Assembly: GCA_035478775.1 (NCBI GenBank)
Contig: DATIJG010000023.1
Coordinates: 111,204-175,203, forward strand
Direction: 5' to 3'
Length of the DNA: 64,000 nt
Origin: CAMLQK01 sp035478775
GTDB taxonomy: Bacteria > Patescibacteriota > Saccharimonadia > Saccharimonadales > UBA4665
Under the pieces are notes generated by a model, which was given only the letters and a program-made list of their open reading frames with translations, was not told where the DNA came from and searched no databases. A program made the position numbers and the translations under genes. Each line of letters opens with the position of its first letter. The stretch's first letter is position 1. Below, piece after piece: positions 49,735-57,519 of this stretch.

Positions 49735-50067
49735 ATGGAAAGCAAGATTTACAAAATCCGCATTAAAAAGGGTGACAACGTTATCGTTACCACTGGCAAG
49801 TACAAAGGCCAAACTGGCACCGTACTTGCAACTCACCCGCGTGACAACAAGGTAACGGTCGAAGGTATTAACATTATTAAAAAGCATGTTAAGCCGAACC
49901 GCACATACCCACAAGGCGGCATTATTGAAATGACGAAGCCAATTGACGTAAGCAAAGTAGCAATTGTTGACCCTTCTACCAAGAAGGCCAGCCGTATCGG
50001 CTACAGCTTCGACAAAGATGGCAACAAGGTTCGCGTATTTAAGAGCAGCGGCAAGGAGATCAAGTAA
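49735..50067 (+). CDS. rplX: Ribosomal protein L24 (uL24)
   Basis: Assembly-initiating protein with a KOW motif (KKGDNVIVTTGKYKGQTG, near 9-26). VNIIKKHVKPN-type INIIKKHVKPN and the GGIIEMTKPIDVSKVAIV block follow. 110 residues. The KEIK C-terminus contains AAGGAG for rplE, whose ATG overlaps the stop. Confidence 0.97.
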   Translation: MESKIYKIRIKKGDNVIVTTGKYKGQTGTVLATHPRDNKVTVEGINIIKKHVKPNRTYPQGGIIEMTKPIDVSKVAIVDPSTKKASRIGYSFDKDGNKVRVFKSSGKEIK

Positions 50068-50645
50068 TGGCAAACGCTAAAACTGCTTCAACCCATGCCC
50101 GCTTGCGCACTATGTATAGCGACAAGTTTGTGGCGGAGTTGCAAAAAGAGCTCGGCTTAAAGAACGTAATGCAGGTTCCTAAGCTCGAAAAGATTACTGT
50201 AAACATCGGGCTTGGCCGTGCAAAAGACGACAAAAAAGTTCTGGAAACAGCAGCTAATACGCTTCGCAAAGTAACTGGCCAGGAACCAATTGACACCATC
50301 GCTAAGAAATCTATTGCAGCTTTCAAACTTCGTGAAGGCAACAAGATTGGCCTGAAGGCAACGCTACGCGGTGATAAGATGTACGAATTTATAGATCGCT
50401 TAATCACCATCGTGCTGCCGCGATTGCGCGACTTTCACGGTGTTTCATTAGGCGCATTCGACAAACAAGGTAACTACAGCATCGGACTTACCGACCAATC
50501 AGTCTTTCCTGAACTTACGTTCGACGAGACAACAACTGTCCATGGTATGCAAGCTGTATTTACTATTAAATGCGAAACCCCGGAACACGCGAAAGCATTG
50601 TTGACTAAGTTCGGTATGCCGTTCGAGAAAAAGGAGACTAAGTAA
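50067..50645 (+). CDS. rplE: Ribosomal protein L5 (uL5)
   Basis: 5S rRNA-binding central protuberance protein. LEKITVNIGLGRA, the RLRDFHGVSLGAFDKQGNYSIGL block and the final TPEHAKALLTKFGMPF segment are typical. 192 residues, slightly longer than the usual 180 at the N-terminus. Ends in KKETK with the rpsN ribosome binding site. Confidence 0.97.
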   Translation: MANAKTASTHARLRTMYSDKFVAELQKELGLKNVMQVPKLEKITVNIGLGRAKDDKKVLETAANTLRKVTGQEPIDTIAKKSIAAFKLREGNKIGLKATLRGDKMYEFIDRLITIVLPRLRDFHGVSLGAFDKQGNYSIGLTDQSVFPELTFDETTTVHGMQAVFTIKCETPEHAKALLTKFGMPFEKKETK

Positions 50646-50914
50646 TGGCTAAGAAATCTATCGTTGCCCGCGATGCAAAGCGCCAGAAGATGATTCAAAG
50701 GTACGCTGCGAAGCGTGCTGAGCTCAAAACACTCGGCGACGCCGAAGGTCTGGCTAAGTTGCCTCGCAACTCAAGCCCTACCCGTTGGAAGAACCGTTGT
50801 GTTGAAACTGGCCGCCCACATGGCTACATGCGTCAGTTCGGCTTGAGCCGCATCTCATTCCGCGAACACGCGTCGAAGGGTGAAATCCCCGGCGTAACTA
50901 AGGCTAGTTGGTAG
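50645..50914 (+). CDS. rpsN: Ribosomal protein S14 (uS14), zinc-free form
   Basis: 30S head protein. At 89 residues it has the length of the short zinc-free paralogue (like RpsN2 of Bacillus) rather than the 61-residue zinc form; only one cysteine is present (WKNRCVETGRPHGYMR), where the zinc form has CxxC...CxxC. The FGLSRISFREHASKGEIPGVTKASW end is conserved. It is the only S14 gene in the window and is in the operon, so it is presumably the housekeeping copy. Confidence 0.96.
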   Translation: MAKKSIVARDAKRQKMIQRYAAKRAELKTLGDAEGLAKLPRNSSPTRWKNRCVETGRPHGYMRQFGLSRISFREHASKGEIPGVTKASW

Positions 50915-50932
50915 AAAGGAAAAGGAATAAAT

Positions 50933-51328
50933 ATGGTTTCAACAGATCCAATCGCCGACATGCTGACTCGCATTCGTAACGCAATCGCGGTACGCAAAAG
51001 CGAAGTAGTTATGCCACATTCGAAAGTTAAGCAATCAGTTGCGGAACTTTTGAAGGAGAGCGGTTTCGTAAAAGATGTTAAGGTAACTGATCTCGAGCTC
51101 GGCAAGAACTTGACAATCATTATCAGCGCCGAAAATGAAAACGCGCGTATCACCGAAGTTGTACGTTTGAGCCGACCCGGCCGGCGTGCGTACGTCGGTA
51201 GCGCCGAAATCCCAACCGTGAAGCGTGGCCGTGGTATCGTCATCGTCTCTACCTCTAAAGGTATGATGACTGGCGACCAAGCCCGTAAACAAGGTGTTGG
51301 CGGCGAATTAATTTGTAAGATTTACTAA
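50933..51328 (+). CDS. rpsH: Ribosomal protein S8 (uS8)
   Basis: 16S rRNA central-domain protein. DPIADMLTRIRNA at the start and the STSKGMMTGDQARKQGVGGE C-terminal block are diagnostic. 131 residues is normal. AGAAAGGAAAAGGAA precedes the ATG. S8 is the spc-operon autoregulator in E. coli; no matching structure is evident around rplE here. Confidence 0.98.
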   Translation: MVSTDPIADMLTRIRNAIAVRKSEVVMPHSKVKQSVAELLKESGFVKDVKVTDLELGKNLTIIISAENENARITEVVRLSRPGRRAYVGSAEIPTVKRGRGIVIVSTSKGMMTGDQARKQGVGGELICKIY

Positions 51329-51345
51329 AGTTAAAGGACATTCAG

Positions 51346-51885
51346 ATGAGTCGAGTAGGAAAACTACCCATCCAAATCCCAAGTGGTGTGACAATCACTG
51401 TCGACCCTGAATTCGTAACTGTGACCGGCTCTAAAGGTACGCTCAAACAGTTCACGATGCCAGGTATTAACGTTGCTGTTGAAGGTGACCAAGTCGTTGT
51501 TACCCGTGAAAACGATGAGCAAAAAATCCGTGCTAAACACGGTTTGATGCGCGCGTTGGTTAATAACATGGTGACTGGCGTGAGTAAGGGCTTTAGCAAG
51601 AAGCTTGAAATCAACGGTGTTGGTTTCCGCGTAGCCATGCAAGGCGCTGACCTTAAATTTAACCTCGGTTTTTCGCATGACGTTATTTATAAAATACCGG
51701 CTGGCGTGACTGCTGTTATTGAGCAAAACACCGTAACTGTTTCTGGCATTGACCGTCAACAAGTCGGCCAAGTCGCTGCTGAAATCCGCGCTCTCAAGAA
51801 GCCTGAACCTTATAAAGGTAAGGGTATTAAATATTCCGACGAACGCATTATTCGCAAGAGCGGTAAATCAGGTAAGGACAAGTAG
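51346..51885 (+). CDS. rplF: Ribosomal protein L6 (uL6)
   Basis: Two-domain protein next to the factor-binding centre. SRVGKLPIQIPSGVTI and the C-terminal KKPEPYKGKGIKY with its following DERI are diagnostic. 179 residues. AAAGGA lies before the ATG, 17 nt after rpsH. Confidence 0.98.
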   Translation: MSRVGKLPIQIPSGVTITVDPEFVTVTGSKGTLKQFTMPGINVAVEGDQVVVTRENDEQKIRAKHGLMRALVNNMVTGVSKGFSKKLEINGVGFRVAMQGADLKFNLGFSHDVIYKIPAGVTAVIEQNTVTVSGIDRQQVGQVAAEIRALKKPEPYKGKGIKYSDERIIRKSGKSGKDK

Positions 51886-51893
51886 GTAATAAT

Positions 51894-52250
51894 ATGGACA
51901 AACTTGCACACAAATTACAGAACCGTGGGCTTCGAGCTGCACGCGTTCGCGCAAAGGTGTCGGGTACCACTGAACGCCCTCGCCTGAGTGTACACGTTAG
52001 CAATCGGCACATCATTGCCCAAATTGTCGATGATTCTATCGGCAAGACTGTTGCTTACGTTTCAACTGTTGGTACGAAGGTAGCAAACGGCACTATGGTT
52101 GAGCGCGCTGCCTGGGTAGGCGCGGAAATTGCGAAAAAGGCGAAAGCCGCTAAAATTAACGCTGTTGTTTTTGACCGCGGCAGCCGTTTATACCACGGCC
52201 GCGTTCAGGCACTTGCCGAAGCAGCACGTAAAGCAGGATTGGAGTTCTAG
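51894..52250 (+). CDS. rplR: Ribosomal protein L18 (uL18)
   Basis: 5S rRNA-binding protein. RPRLSVHVSNRHIIAQIVDD, the AKINAVVFDRG segment and the YHGRVQALAEAARKAGLEF end are typical. 118 residues. Starts eight nucleotides after rplF and is followed two nucleotides later by rpsE. Confidence 0.97.
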   Translation: MDKLAHKLQNRGLRAARVRAKVSGTTERPRLSVHVSNRHIIAQIVDDSIGKTVAYVSTVGTKVANGTMVERAAWVGAEIAKKAKAAKINAVVFDRGSRLYHGRVQALAEAARKAGLEF

Positions 52251-52252
52251 TT

Positions 52253-52837
52253 ATGGCAGAAAATACTACTACTCAGGCTCCGCGTAATGATCAGCGTGGC
52301 CGCGGTGGTGATCGTCGTGCACCGCGTCGTCCAGAAATTGCCCCAGAAGAGAAGCAATTTGATGAGCGTGTCGTACACATCGACCGCGTAGCCCGCGTGG
52401 TTAAAGGTGGCCGTCGCTTCCGTTTTCGCGCTTTGGTCGTTGTGGGTGACCGCAAGAACAAAGTCGGTATCGGTTTGGCTAAAGGTGCAGACGTTACCGC
52501 AGCCGTAACTAAAGCAACTGAAGTCGCCAAAAAACACATGCACTTAATTGCGGTGCAAAAAGGTACGATTCCTCACGAAGCAGAAGCTAAAGTGGGTGGC
52601 GCACGCATTCTAGTCAAGCCAGCTGCTACTGGTACCGGCTTGATCGCCGGCGGTGTGGTACGTACCGTTTTGGAAGTTGCAGGCATCAGTAACGCACTTT
52701 CTAAGTCACTCGGTTCAACAAATAAAGCCAACACCGCTTATGCGACAATCGCTGCATTGCAATCTGTTGAGCCTACTAAAAACTGGGTTACTTCAAAGAA
52801 CAAAAAGGCTGTAAAACCAGCTAAGAGTGAGGCATAA
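52253..52837 (+). CDS. rpsE: Ribosomal protein S5 (uS5)
   Basis: Decoding-fidelity protein. Double-stranded RNA-binding fold with GGRRFRFRALVVVGDRKNKV and the GLAKGADVTAAVTKATEVAKK helix, then RTVLEVAGISNALSKSLGS. 194 residues with an Arg/Gly-rich N-terminus. In most bacteria rpmD (uL30) follows; here rplO starts four nucleotides after the stop, so uL30 is missing from the locus. Confidence 0.98.
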   Translation: MAENTTTQAPRNDQRGRGGDRRAPRRPEIAPEEKQFDERVVHIDRVARVVKGGRRFRFRALVVVGDRKNKVGIGLAKGADVTAAVTKATEVAKKHMHLIAVQKGTIPHEAEAKVGGARILVKPAATGTGLIAGGVVRTVLEVAGISNALSKSLGSTNKANTAYATIAALQSVEPTKNWVTSKNKKAVKPAKSEA

Positions 52838-52841
52838 GTAG

Positions 52842-53312
52842 ATGAAGTTTCACGAATTGAACACTCAAAAGCCCAAAGTGGGCAAACGCGTTGGACGCGG
52901 TATTGCCGCTGGCCAGGGTAAAACTGCGGGCCGTGGTACGAAAGGTCAGATGGCCCGTACCGGTTCTAAAAAGAAGCCAGGTTTTGAAGGTGGTCAGAAC
53001 CCGCTCATGCAGCGCATGCCTAAAATGCATGGTTTTCGTTCATGGAAGGCTAAAGTTGAAAACGTTTATACTGGCCAACTCGAAGCTTTCGGCGGTAAGA
53101 CTGTCGATACTTTTGCGCTTGCTGAAGCAGGTTTGGTCTCAAACCCTTTCGTTCGCGTAAAGGTTATCGTTGGCGGTGAACTTTCTAAGAAGGTTACCGT
53201 GAAGCTCCAGGGGGCTTCAGAAGGTGCCGTCGCTGCCATCCAAAAGGCGGGCGGTAGCTTTGAAAAAGTTGCCCTAAACGGCCGTCCGACAACCAAGAAA
53301 GACGAAGAGTAG
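52842..53312 (+). CDS. rplO: Ribosomal protein L15 (uL15)
   Basis: Late-assembly 50S protein. The Gly/Lys-rich N-terminal tail (KRVGRGIAAGQGKTAGRGTKG) and the GFEGGQNPLMQRMPKMHGF block are diagnostic. 156 residues. Last gene of the rplC transcript by position; a long inverted repeat and a new -10 box precede secY. No ribosome binding site stronger than AAGTAG is visible before its ATG, so it is probably coupled to rpsE translation. Confidence 0.97.
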   Translation: MKFHELNTQKPKVGKRVGRGIAAGQGKTAGRGTKGQMARTGSKKKPGFEGGQNPLMQRMPKMHGFRSWKAKVENVYTGQLEAFGGKTVDTFALAEAGLVSNPFVRVKVIVGGELSKKVTVKLQGASEGAVAAIQKAGGSFEKVALNGRPTTKKDEE

Positions 53313-53321
53313 TCTAAAAAA

Positions 53322-53367
53322 ACGATCAAAGAGGCTGTTTTTTATATCAAACAGCCTCTTTGATCGT
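53322..53367 (-). terminator. 19-bp inverted repeat between rplO and secY, terminator-like on the minus strand
   Basis: 53322-53340 pairs perfectly with 53349-53367 around an eight-base loop. On the plus strand no T-run follows; on the minus strand the stem runs into seven T. It could block antisense transcription into rplO, or act as an RNA processing or stability hairpin on the plus strand. Confidence 0.6.
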
Positions 53368-53368
53368 G

Positions 53369-53374
53369 TATACT
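53369..53374 (+). promoter_or_regulatory. -10 box before secY
   Basis: TATACT, preceded by GTG. The leader of about 30 nt holds GGCTA/TAGCC (53377-53391) and AGAGGG, 12 nt before the ATG. No -35 is recognisable. Confidence 0.35.
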
Positions 53375-53410
53375 GTGGCTAGATAATAGCCGAGAGGGTA
53401 ATAAATTAGT

Positions 53411-54901
53411 ATGAATTGGCACGTTATTTTACGCTCACTGAAGAACAAGGAAATGCGCAAGCGTATTTTTGCTGTGCTCGGTATCCTTGTCGTGTTCCGC
53501 ATTTTGGCACATATTCCAGTACCATTAAGCGACCCGCACACTTTAAAACAGGTATTACAAAACCTGTTTACCTCCAATAACACAAGCAACTCATCACAGC
53601 TGCTGAGCTTTATCAATGTGCTTTCCGGTGGAGCGTTGGCTAACTTTTCAATTATGATCGCCGGCCTTGGGCCATACATTAATGCCTCTATCATTATGCA
53701 GTTGCTTACCAAGGCAATTCCACGCCTGGAAGCTTTGCATAAAGACGGCGAATATGGCCAAAAGAAGATTAACCAGATCACTCGTATTATTACATTTCCG
53801 CTGGCGATCATCCAATCTGTTGGCGCAATTTATCTAGTACGCCAATCGGCGCAGCAAGTGGGCGGCATTGGCGACATTACTGCGCATACTTCCTTACTAC
53901 AGTGGGTGCTGATGATTGCCGCGCTTACTGGTGGCTCGATGCTGCTTATGTGGCTTGGTGAGCTTGTGACCGAACAAAGCGTCGGCAACGGTATTTCGCT
54001 ACTTATTACCGTTGGCATTGTGAGCAGTCTGCCGTCAACAATCAGTAGTTTGTCACAGTCAATCTTTAACAAATCAAGCCACTGGACCATTTTCGGACAC
54101 CAGTTTCCAATTAGCGCACGTTCATTAGCGTACAGCTTGATTATTTTAGTATCAGTGGTGCTTATTACCTGGTTTGTGGTGAAACTTAACGAGGCGGCTC
54201 GGCGCATAACGGTGAATTACGCCAAGCGTGTACAAGGTAACCGTACCTATGGCGGGGTGACAACTGTTTTGCCGATCAAACTTATTAGCGCCGGGGTTGT
54301 ACCGATCATTTTTGCTGTAGCATTTTTGAGCGTGCCGAGTTTTGTAGGCCAGTTGATGGCTAGCGCTGGCAGTGCCAACTTACAGCGCATCGGTGCAAAT
54401 TTGGTATCGTGGTTCCAGCAACCTTCGGCGTCAACATTCGCGGCTGGCGGCTGGCACCCTTACATTTATCCGGTTGTGTACTTCTTACTAGTATTCGTTT
54501 TCACCTTCTTCTATACCAGCGTGACTTTTAACAGCAAGGAAATTGCCGAGAATTTACAGAAGCAAGGTGGCTTTATTGAAGGCGTGCGCAGCGGCCTGCA
54601 AACTGAAAAGTATTTAAGCAAAGTGGTGAATCGGCTTACATTGTTTGGTGCGTTTAGCCTGGGTTTGTTAGCACTCACGCCGATCATTGCCCAAATCTTT
54701 TTGAAAACGAATATTGCGCTTGGTGGCACCAGTGTTCTGATCTTGGTGTCGGTATCGCTCGAAACGCTGCGTGCTGTAGAGTCGCGCGCTTTAATGGTTA
54801 CCTATGACCAATATTCGCAGCCCGATTTCTTCCACGACGACCCCGAAGAAATGATCGACCCTAAAAAACGCCGCTTCAGCTTATTGCGCCGCGGCAAGTA
54901 A
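53411..54901 (+). CDS. secY: Protein translocase subunit SecY
   Basis: Ten-helix channel of the Sec translocon in the cytoplasmic membrane. FRILAHIPVPLSD in TM1, the plug region after it, the GPYINASIIMQLL segment in TM2, and the C-terminal cytoplasmic loop region with LQKQGGFIEGVRSG (near 378-391) are diagnostic. 496 residues, somewhat long because of a larger external loop around 310-345. It follows rplO as in most bacteria, but adk and map do not follow. Confidence 0.97.
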   Translation: MNWHVILRSLKNKEMRKRIFAVLGILVVFRILAHIPVPLSDPHTLKQVLQNLFTSNNTSNSSQLLSFINVLSGGALANFSIMIAGLGPYINASIIMQLLTKAIPRLEALHKDGEYGQKKINQITRIITFPLAIIQSVGAIYLVRQSAQQVGGIGDITAHTSLLQWVLMIAALTGGSMLLMWLGELVTEQSVGNGISLLITVGIVSSLPSTISSLSQSIFNKSSHWTIFGHQFPISARSLAYSLIILVSVVLITWFVVKLNEAARRITVNYAKRVQGNRTYGGVTTVLPIKLISAGVVPIIFAVAFLSVPSFVGQLMASAGSANLQRIGANLVSWFQQPSASTFAAGGWHPYIYPVVYFLLVFVFTFFYTSVTFNSKEIAENLQKQGGFIEGVRSGLQTEKYLSKVVNRLTLFGAFSLGLLALTPIIAQIFLKTNIALGGTSVLILVSVSLETLRAVESRALMVTYDQYSQPDFFHDDPEEMIDPKKRRFSLLRRGK

Positions 54902-54914
54902 CCCCAGAGAAAAT

Positions 54915-55532
54915 ATGTCAGAATTAAACATAGAACATTTTGCAGAGCTAGAAAACGCCAGGGTTGAACGAATCGCAGCTCTGGTACCCTATATACGGCT
55001 ATCTCTCCTAAAGGCCATCGACCAACAAAATCCATCGCTCCTTCAGCCGCTATACCAAATGAGCGCCGGGAAGTATTATGCAACTAATATTAAGAGAACT
55101 TTTTTGTTTGACTCCTTTACGCTCGATTTAACAAGAAACAATCCGAGTCTCCCTCTCGCCGTAGAACCTTTTGCATCAGTGCTCGAGGGGAACAGTGGCA
55201 TAATAGAAATCAATACTGGCATTCCTGCAGACGAGCAAGCAGGAATTATTGAACTGCACATTTCTACAGATGGTTCACACAACCCTAACGATAGCAGTAG
55301 CTCTCTCTTGCTTAGCACAAGCGTAGACGGAGAATTGCATATTGGGATTTCCGAACAGTGGGCTGGCGATGATGACGACAACGACCTAGACCTAGATATG
55401 CCGGACGCTAACGATCTCATTGAAACCCGCCGTTACCCCGTGGAAGAAGCGATACAAATCGGCGCAATAGTCACCGAAGCCATTGTAAACTCAGCTAACT
55501 GGCAAGTTATCCCAAATCTCCCTCAATTTTAA
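54915..55532 (+). CDS. Unknown acidic protein in the adk/map position
   Basis: Not recognised. 205 residues, soluble and acidic; an N-terminal helical part (to about 60), a beta-rich middle with Ser-rich turns (HNPNDSSSSLLLSTSVDGE near 117-136), and an Asp-rich run (DDDDNDLDLDMPDAND near 152-168). It uses rarer codons (AGA, ATA, CTC, TCC) than its ribosomal neighbours, which suggests lower expression or later arrival. CAGAGAA precedes the ATG. It sits 13 nt after secY and ahead of the infA promoter, where adk and map are found in other bacteria; neither fold is apparent. Confidence 0.6.
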   Translation: MSELNIEHFAELENARVERIAALVPYIRLSLLKAIDQQNPSLLQPLYQMSAGKYYATNIKRTFLFDSFTLDLTRNNPSLPLAVEPFASVLEGNSGIIEINTGIPADEQAGIIELHISTDGSHNPNDSSSSLLLSTSVDGELHIGISEQWAGDDDDNDLDLDMPDANDLIETRRYPVEEAIQIGAIVTEAIVNSANWQVIPNLPQF

Positions 55533-55577
55533 ATATACTCGGCAACGGTAAAACCCTTTACAAACAGTTACCAGAGC

Positions 55578-55586
55578 TGGTATAAT
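55578..55586 (+). promoter_or_regulatory. Extended -10 promoter of infA and the alpha operon
   Basis: TGgTATAAT, hexamer 55581-55586, leader of about 10 nt before ATG 55603 without a ribosome binding site. Confidence 0.55.
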
Positions 55587-55602
55587 TAGGCAAGTTATAT
55601 TT

Positions 55603-55821
55603 ATGGCCAATAAAGAAGTTATCGAGTTGACAGGTGTTATTATTGAGACCCTCCCGGGTACTCAGTTTCGTGTTGAACTCGAAAACGGCCATCAAATTAT
55701 AGCTCACGTCGCAGGCAAAATGCGCAAACACTACATACGCATTGTGCCAGGTGACAGCGTGACGGTCGAGTTGACCCCTTACGATCTTACTAAGGGCAGA
55801 ATCACCTATCGCAAAAGCTGA
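55603..55821 (+). CDS. infA: Translation initiation factor IF-1
   Basis: OB-fold factor that binds the 30S A site. VIELTGVIIETLPGTQFRVEL and the GKMRKHYIRIVPGDSVTVELTPYDLTKGRITYR sequence pattern match the family; 72 residues is exact. First gene after the infA promoter; a strong G-U-rich hairpin follows before rpmJ. Confidence 0.97.
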   Translation: MANKEVIELTGVIIETLPGTQFRVELENGHQIIAHVAGKMRKHYIRIVPGDSVTVELTPYDLTKGRITYRKS

Positions 55822-55830
55822 GCATTCCAA

Positions 55831-55870
55831 AGAGTAGTGTGATTTGGGAGTGTCCAAATTGTGCTACTCT
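55831..55870 (+). promoter_or_regulatory. 17-bp RNA hairpin between infA and rpmJ
   Basis: 55831-55847 pairs with 55854-55870 with no mismatch and four consecutive G-U pairs in the middle, loop GAGTGT. The wobble pairs mean the helix forms well only in the plus-strand RNA. No T-run follows. Possible autoregulatory site for rpmJ-rpsM-rpsK-rpsD, where S4 is the known regulator in other bacteria. Confidence 0.5.
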
Positions 55871-55937
55871 ACAGAATGTCAGAGAGTTCATCAATTTAAG
55901 CAGTGTGTCATGCACTGAAGATAGGAGCATGATCCGC

Positions 55938-56063
55938 ATGAAAGTGCGTGCAAGTGTCAAAAAGATCAGCCCGGACGATATTATTGTTCGTCGCAAAGGG
56001 CACGTCTATATCATCAACAAGGAAAAGCGTCGTCATAACCAACGGCAGGGAGCGGCACGGTAA
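55938..56063 (+). CDS. rpmJ: Ribosomal protein L36 (bL36), zinc-free form
   Basis: 41 residues starting MKVRASVKKI. The zinc form has CxxC...C...H ligands from residue 11 on; here the positions hold Ser, Asp and other residues (SPDDIIVRRKGHVYIINKE) and there is no cysteine. The frame continues upstream to 55839, but AGGAG (55923-55927) and the family N-terminus choose 55938. Overlaps rpsM by TAATG. Too short for automatic gene calls at a 60-residue cut-off. Confidence 0.93.
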   Translation: MKVRASVKKISPDDIIVRRKGHVYIINKEKRRHNQRQGAAR

Positions 56064-56449
56064 TGGCTCGTATTTCTGGCGTTACAATCCCTAGCGATAA
56101 GCAAGTGCAAATTGCTTTGACATACGTATACGGCCTCGGCCCTAAAACCGTTGCCGATATTTTGGTTGCTACGAAAGTGGAACCAACCGTTCGTGTGAAA
56201 GACTTGACCGACGAGGAAGTCTCTCGCGTTCAAGATTTTATTAACGAGCACTACACTGTAGAAGGCGAGCTTCAGCGCATCGTTGCAAGCAACATCAAGC
56301 GTCTTAAGGATATCAACTCGTACCGTGGTCTGCGCCACAAGGCAAATTTGCCTTCCCGTGGTCAGCGCACTAAAACCAACGCTCGCACCCGTCGTGGCCG
56401 CAAGACTACCGTTGGCGGTACCGCTAAGAAGACTCCTTCAAAGACATAG
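56063..56449 (+). CDS. rpsM: Ribosomal protein S13 (uS13)
   Basis: 30S head protein bridging to L5. MARISGVTIPSDKQV, the YGLGPKTVADIL helix and the RGLRHKANLPSRGQRTKTNARTRRG end are diagnostic in order. 128 residues. GGGAG lies before the ATG inside rpmJ. Confidence 0.98.
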   Translation: MARISGVTIPSDKQVQIALTYVYGLGPKTVADILVATKVEPTVRVKDLTDEEVSRVQDFINEHYTVEGELQRIVASNIKRLKDINSYRGLRHKANLPSRGQRTKTNARTRRGRKTTVGGTAKKTPSKT

Positions 56450-56464
56450 GATGAGATTTTAAAT

Positions 56465-56866
56465 ATGGCTGATACAACTACTACAACTACAGTTAAAAAG
56501 AAGAAGGCAAAGCGAACCGTTACCCATGGTCAAGTTCATGTGCTTGCCACCTTCAACAATACAATCATTACCTTTACCGACGACAAAGGTGGTGCTTTAG
56601 CTCAAGCTAGTGCTGGTGGCTGCGGTTTCCGTGGCTCTAAAAAAGGCACAGCATATGCCGCACAGGTTGCCGCCGAAAAAGCAGGCCAATCTGCAAAGCA
56701 AATGCATGGCTTCAGCAAAGCCGACGTTTTTATTAAAGGCGTTGGCCTTGGCCGCGATGCTGCCGTTCGTGCGCTCGCTGGCCTCGATATTCAAGTAGAA
56801 AGCATTAAAGACGTGACTGGCGTACCACACGGTGGTGTTCGCCCTAAGAAGGCACGTCGCATCTAA
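56465..56866 (+). CDS. rpsK: Ribosomal protein S11 (uS11)
   Basis: 30S platform protein. HVLATFNNTIITFTD, SAGGCGFRGSKKGT and the GVPHGGVRPKKARR end are typical. 133 residues with a basic N-terminal extension (TTVKKKKAKR). Fifteen nucleotides after rpsM, with GGATGAGA as the binding site. Confidence 0.98.
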   Translation: MADTTTTTTVKKKKAKRTVTHGQVHVLATFNNTIITFTDDKGGALAQASAGGCGFRGSKKGTAYAAQVAAEKAGQSAKQMHGFSKADVFIKGVGLGRDAAVRALAGLDIQVESIKDVTGVPHGGVRPKKARRI

Positions 56867-56885
56867 GGCGCATAGGTAAAAGATA

Positions 56886-57503
56886 ATGGCACGAGATACT
56901 CAATCAATCGTAAAAATGTCGCGCCGCGAAGGCTACGCCTTGCACCCCAAGGCACACAAAGCCCTCGCTAAGCGAACTACAGCCCCCGGACAGGCTGCTA
57001 ACGCACGTATGCGCAACAAGCCAAGCCAATACAGCTTGCAGTTGCGTGAAAAGCAAAAAGTAAAGCGCCTATATGGCTTGCTTGAGAAACAATTCAGCAA
57101 CTTGATGAAAGAAGCTTCGCGCAAGCAAGGCCAAGCAGGTGAGGTCTTGTTACAATTTTTGGAACAACGCCTTGATAACGCTGTGTACCGCGCAGGTTTC
57201 GCTCCAAGCCGCCGCGCTGCCCGTCAACTCGTGACCCACGGCCACTTTATGTTGAACGGTCGTCGCGTTGATGTTCCTTCAATTCGTGTGAAGGCCGGCG
57301 ACGAGCTAATCGTACGCGAACACAGTGCTAATACAGAGTACTTCAAGAAGCTCGATGATGTGAGCCCAGCACCAAGCACAACTCCCGCATGGGTTAGTGT
57401 TGATCGCAAGAACCGCAAGTTCAAGATCACTAGCCTACCTACACGTGACGATGCTGAGCCAGAAATTAAAGAGCAATTAATTGTGGAATACTACTCACGC
57501 TAA
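56886..57503 (+). CDS. rpsD: Ribosomal protein S4 (uS4), zinc-free form
   Basis: Early-assembly 30S protein. The S4 RNA-binding fold is clear (LEQRLDNAVYRAGFAPSRRAARQLVTHGHF). The N-terminal part, where Gram-positive S4 proteins often carry a four-cysteine zinc site in the first 31 residues, reads MSRREGYALHPKAHKAL and has no cysteine; none occurs in the protein. 205 residues. GGTAAAAGATA precedes the ATG. Confidence 0.98.
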   Translation: MARDTQSIVKMSRREGYALHPKAHKALAKRTTAPGQAANARMRNKPSQYSLQLREKQKVKRLYGLLEKQFSNLMKEASRKQGQAGEVLLQFLEQRLDNAVYRAGFAPSRRAARQLVTHGHFMLNGRRVDVPSIRVKAGDELIVREHSANTEYFKKLDDVSPAPSTTPAWVSVDRKNRKFKITSLPTRDDAEPEIKEQLIVEYYSR

Positions 57504-57519
57504 GGGAGGAATGAGCTAG

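Noticed and set aside
55839..55937. Upstream in-frame extension of L36 containing CPNC
   Set aside because: It would start inside the 55831-55870 hairpin, and AGGAG plus the MKVRASVKK start fix rpmJ at 55938.
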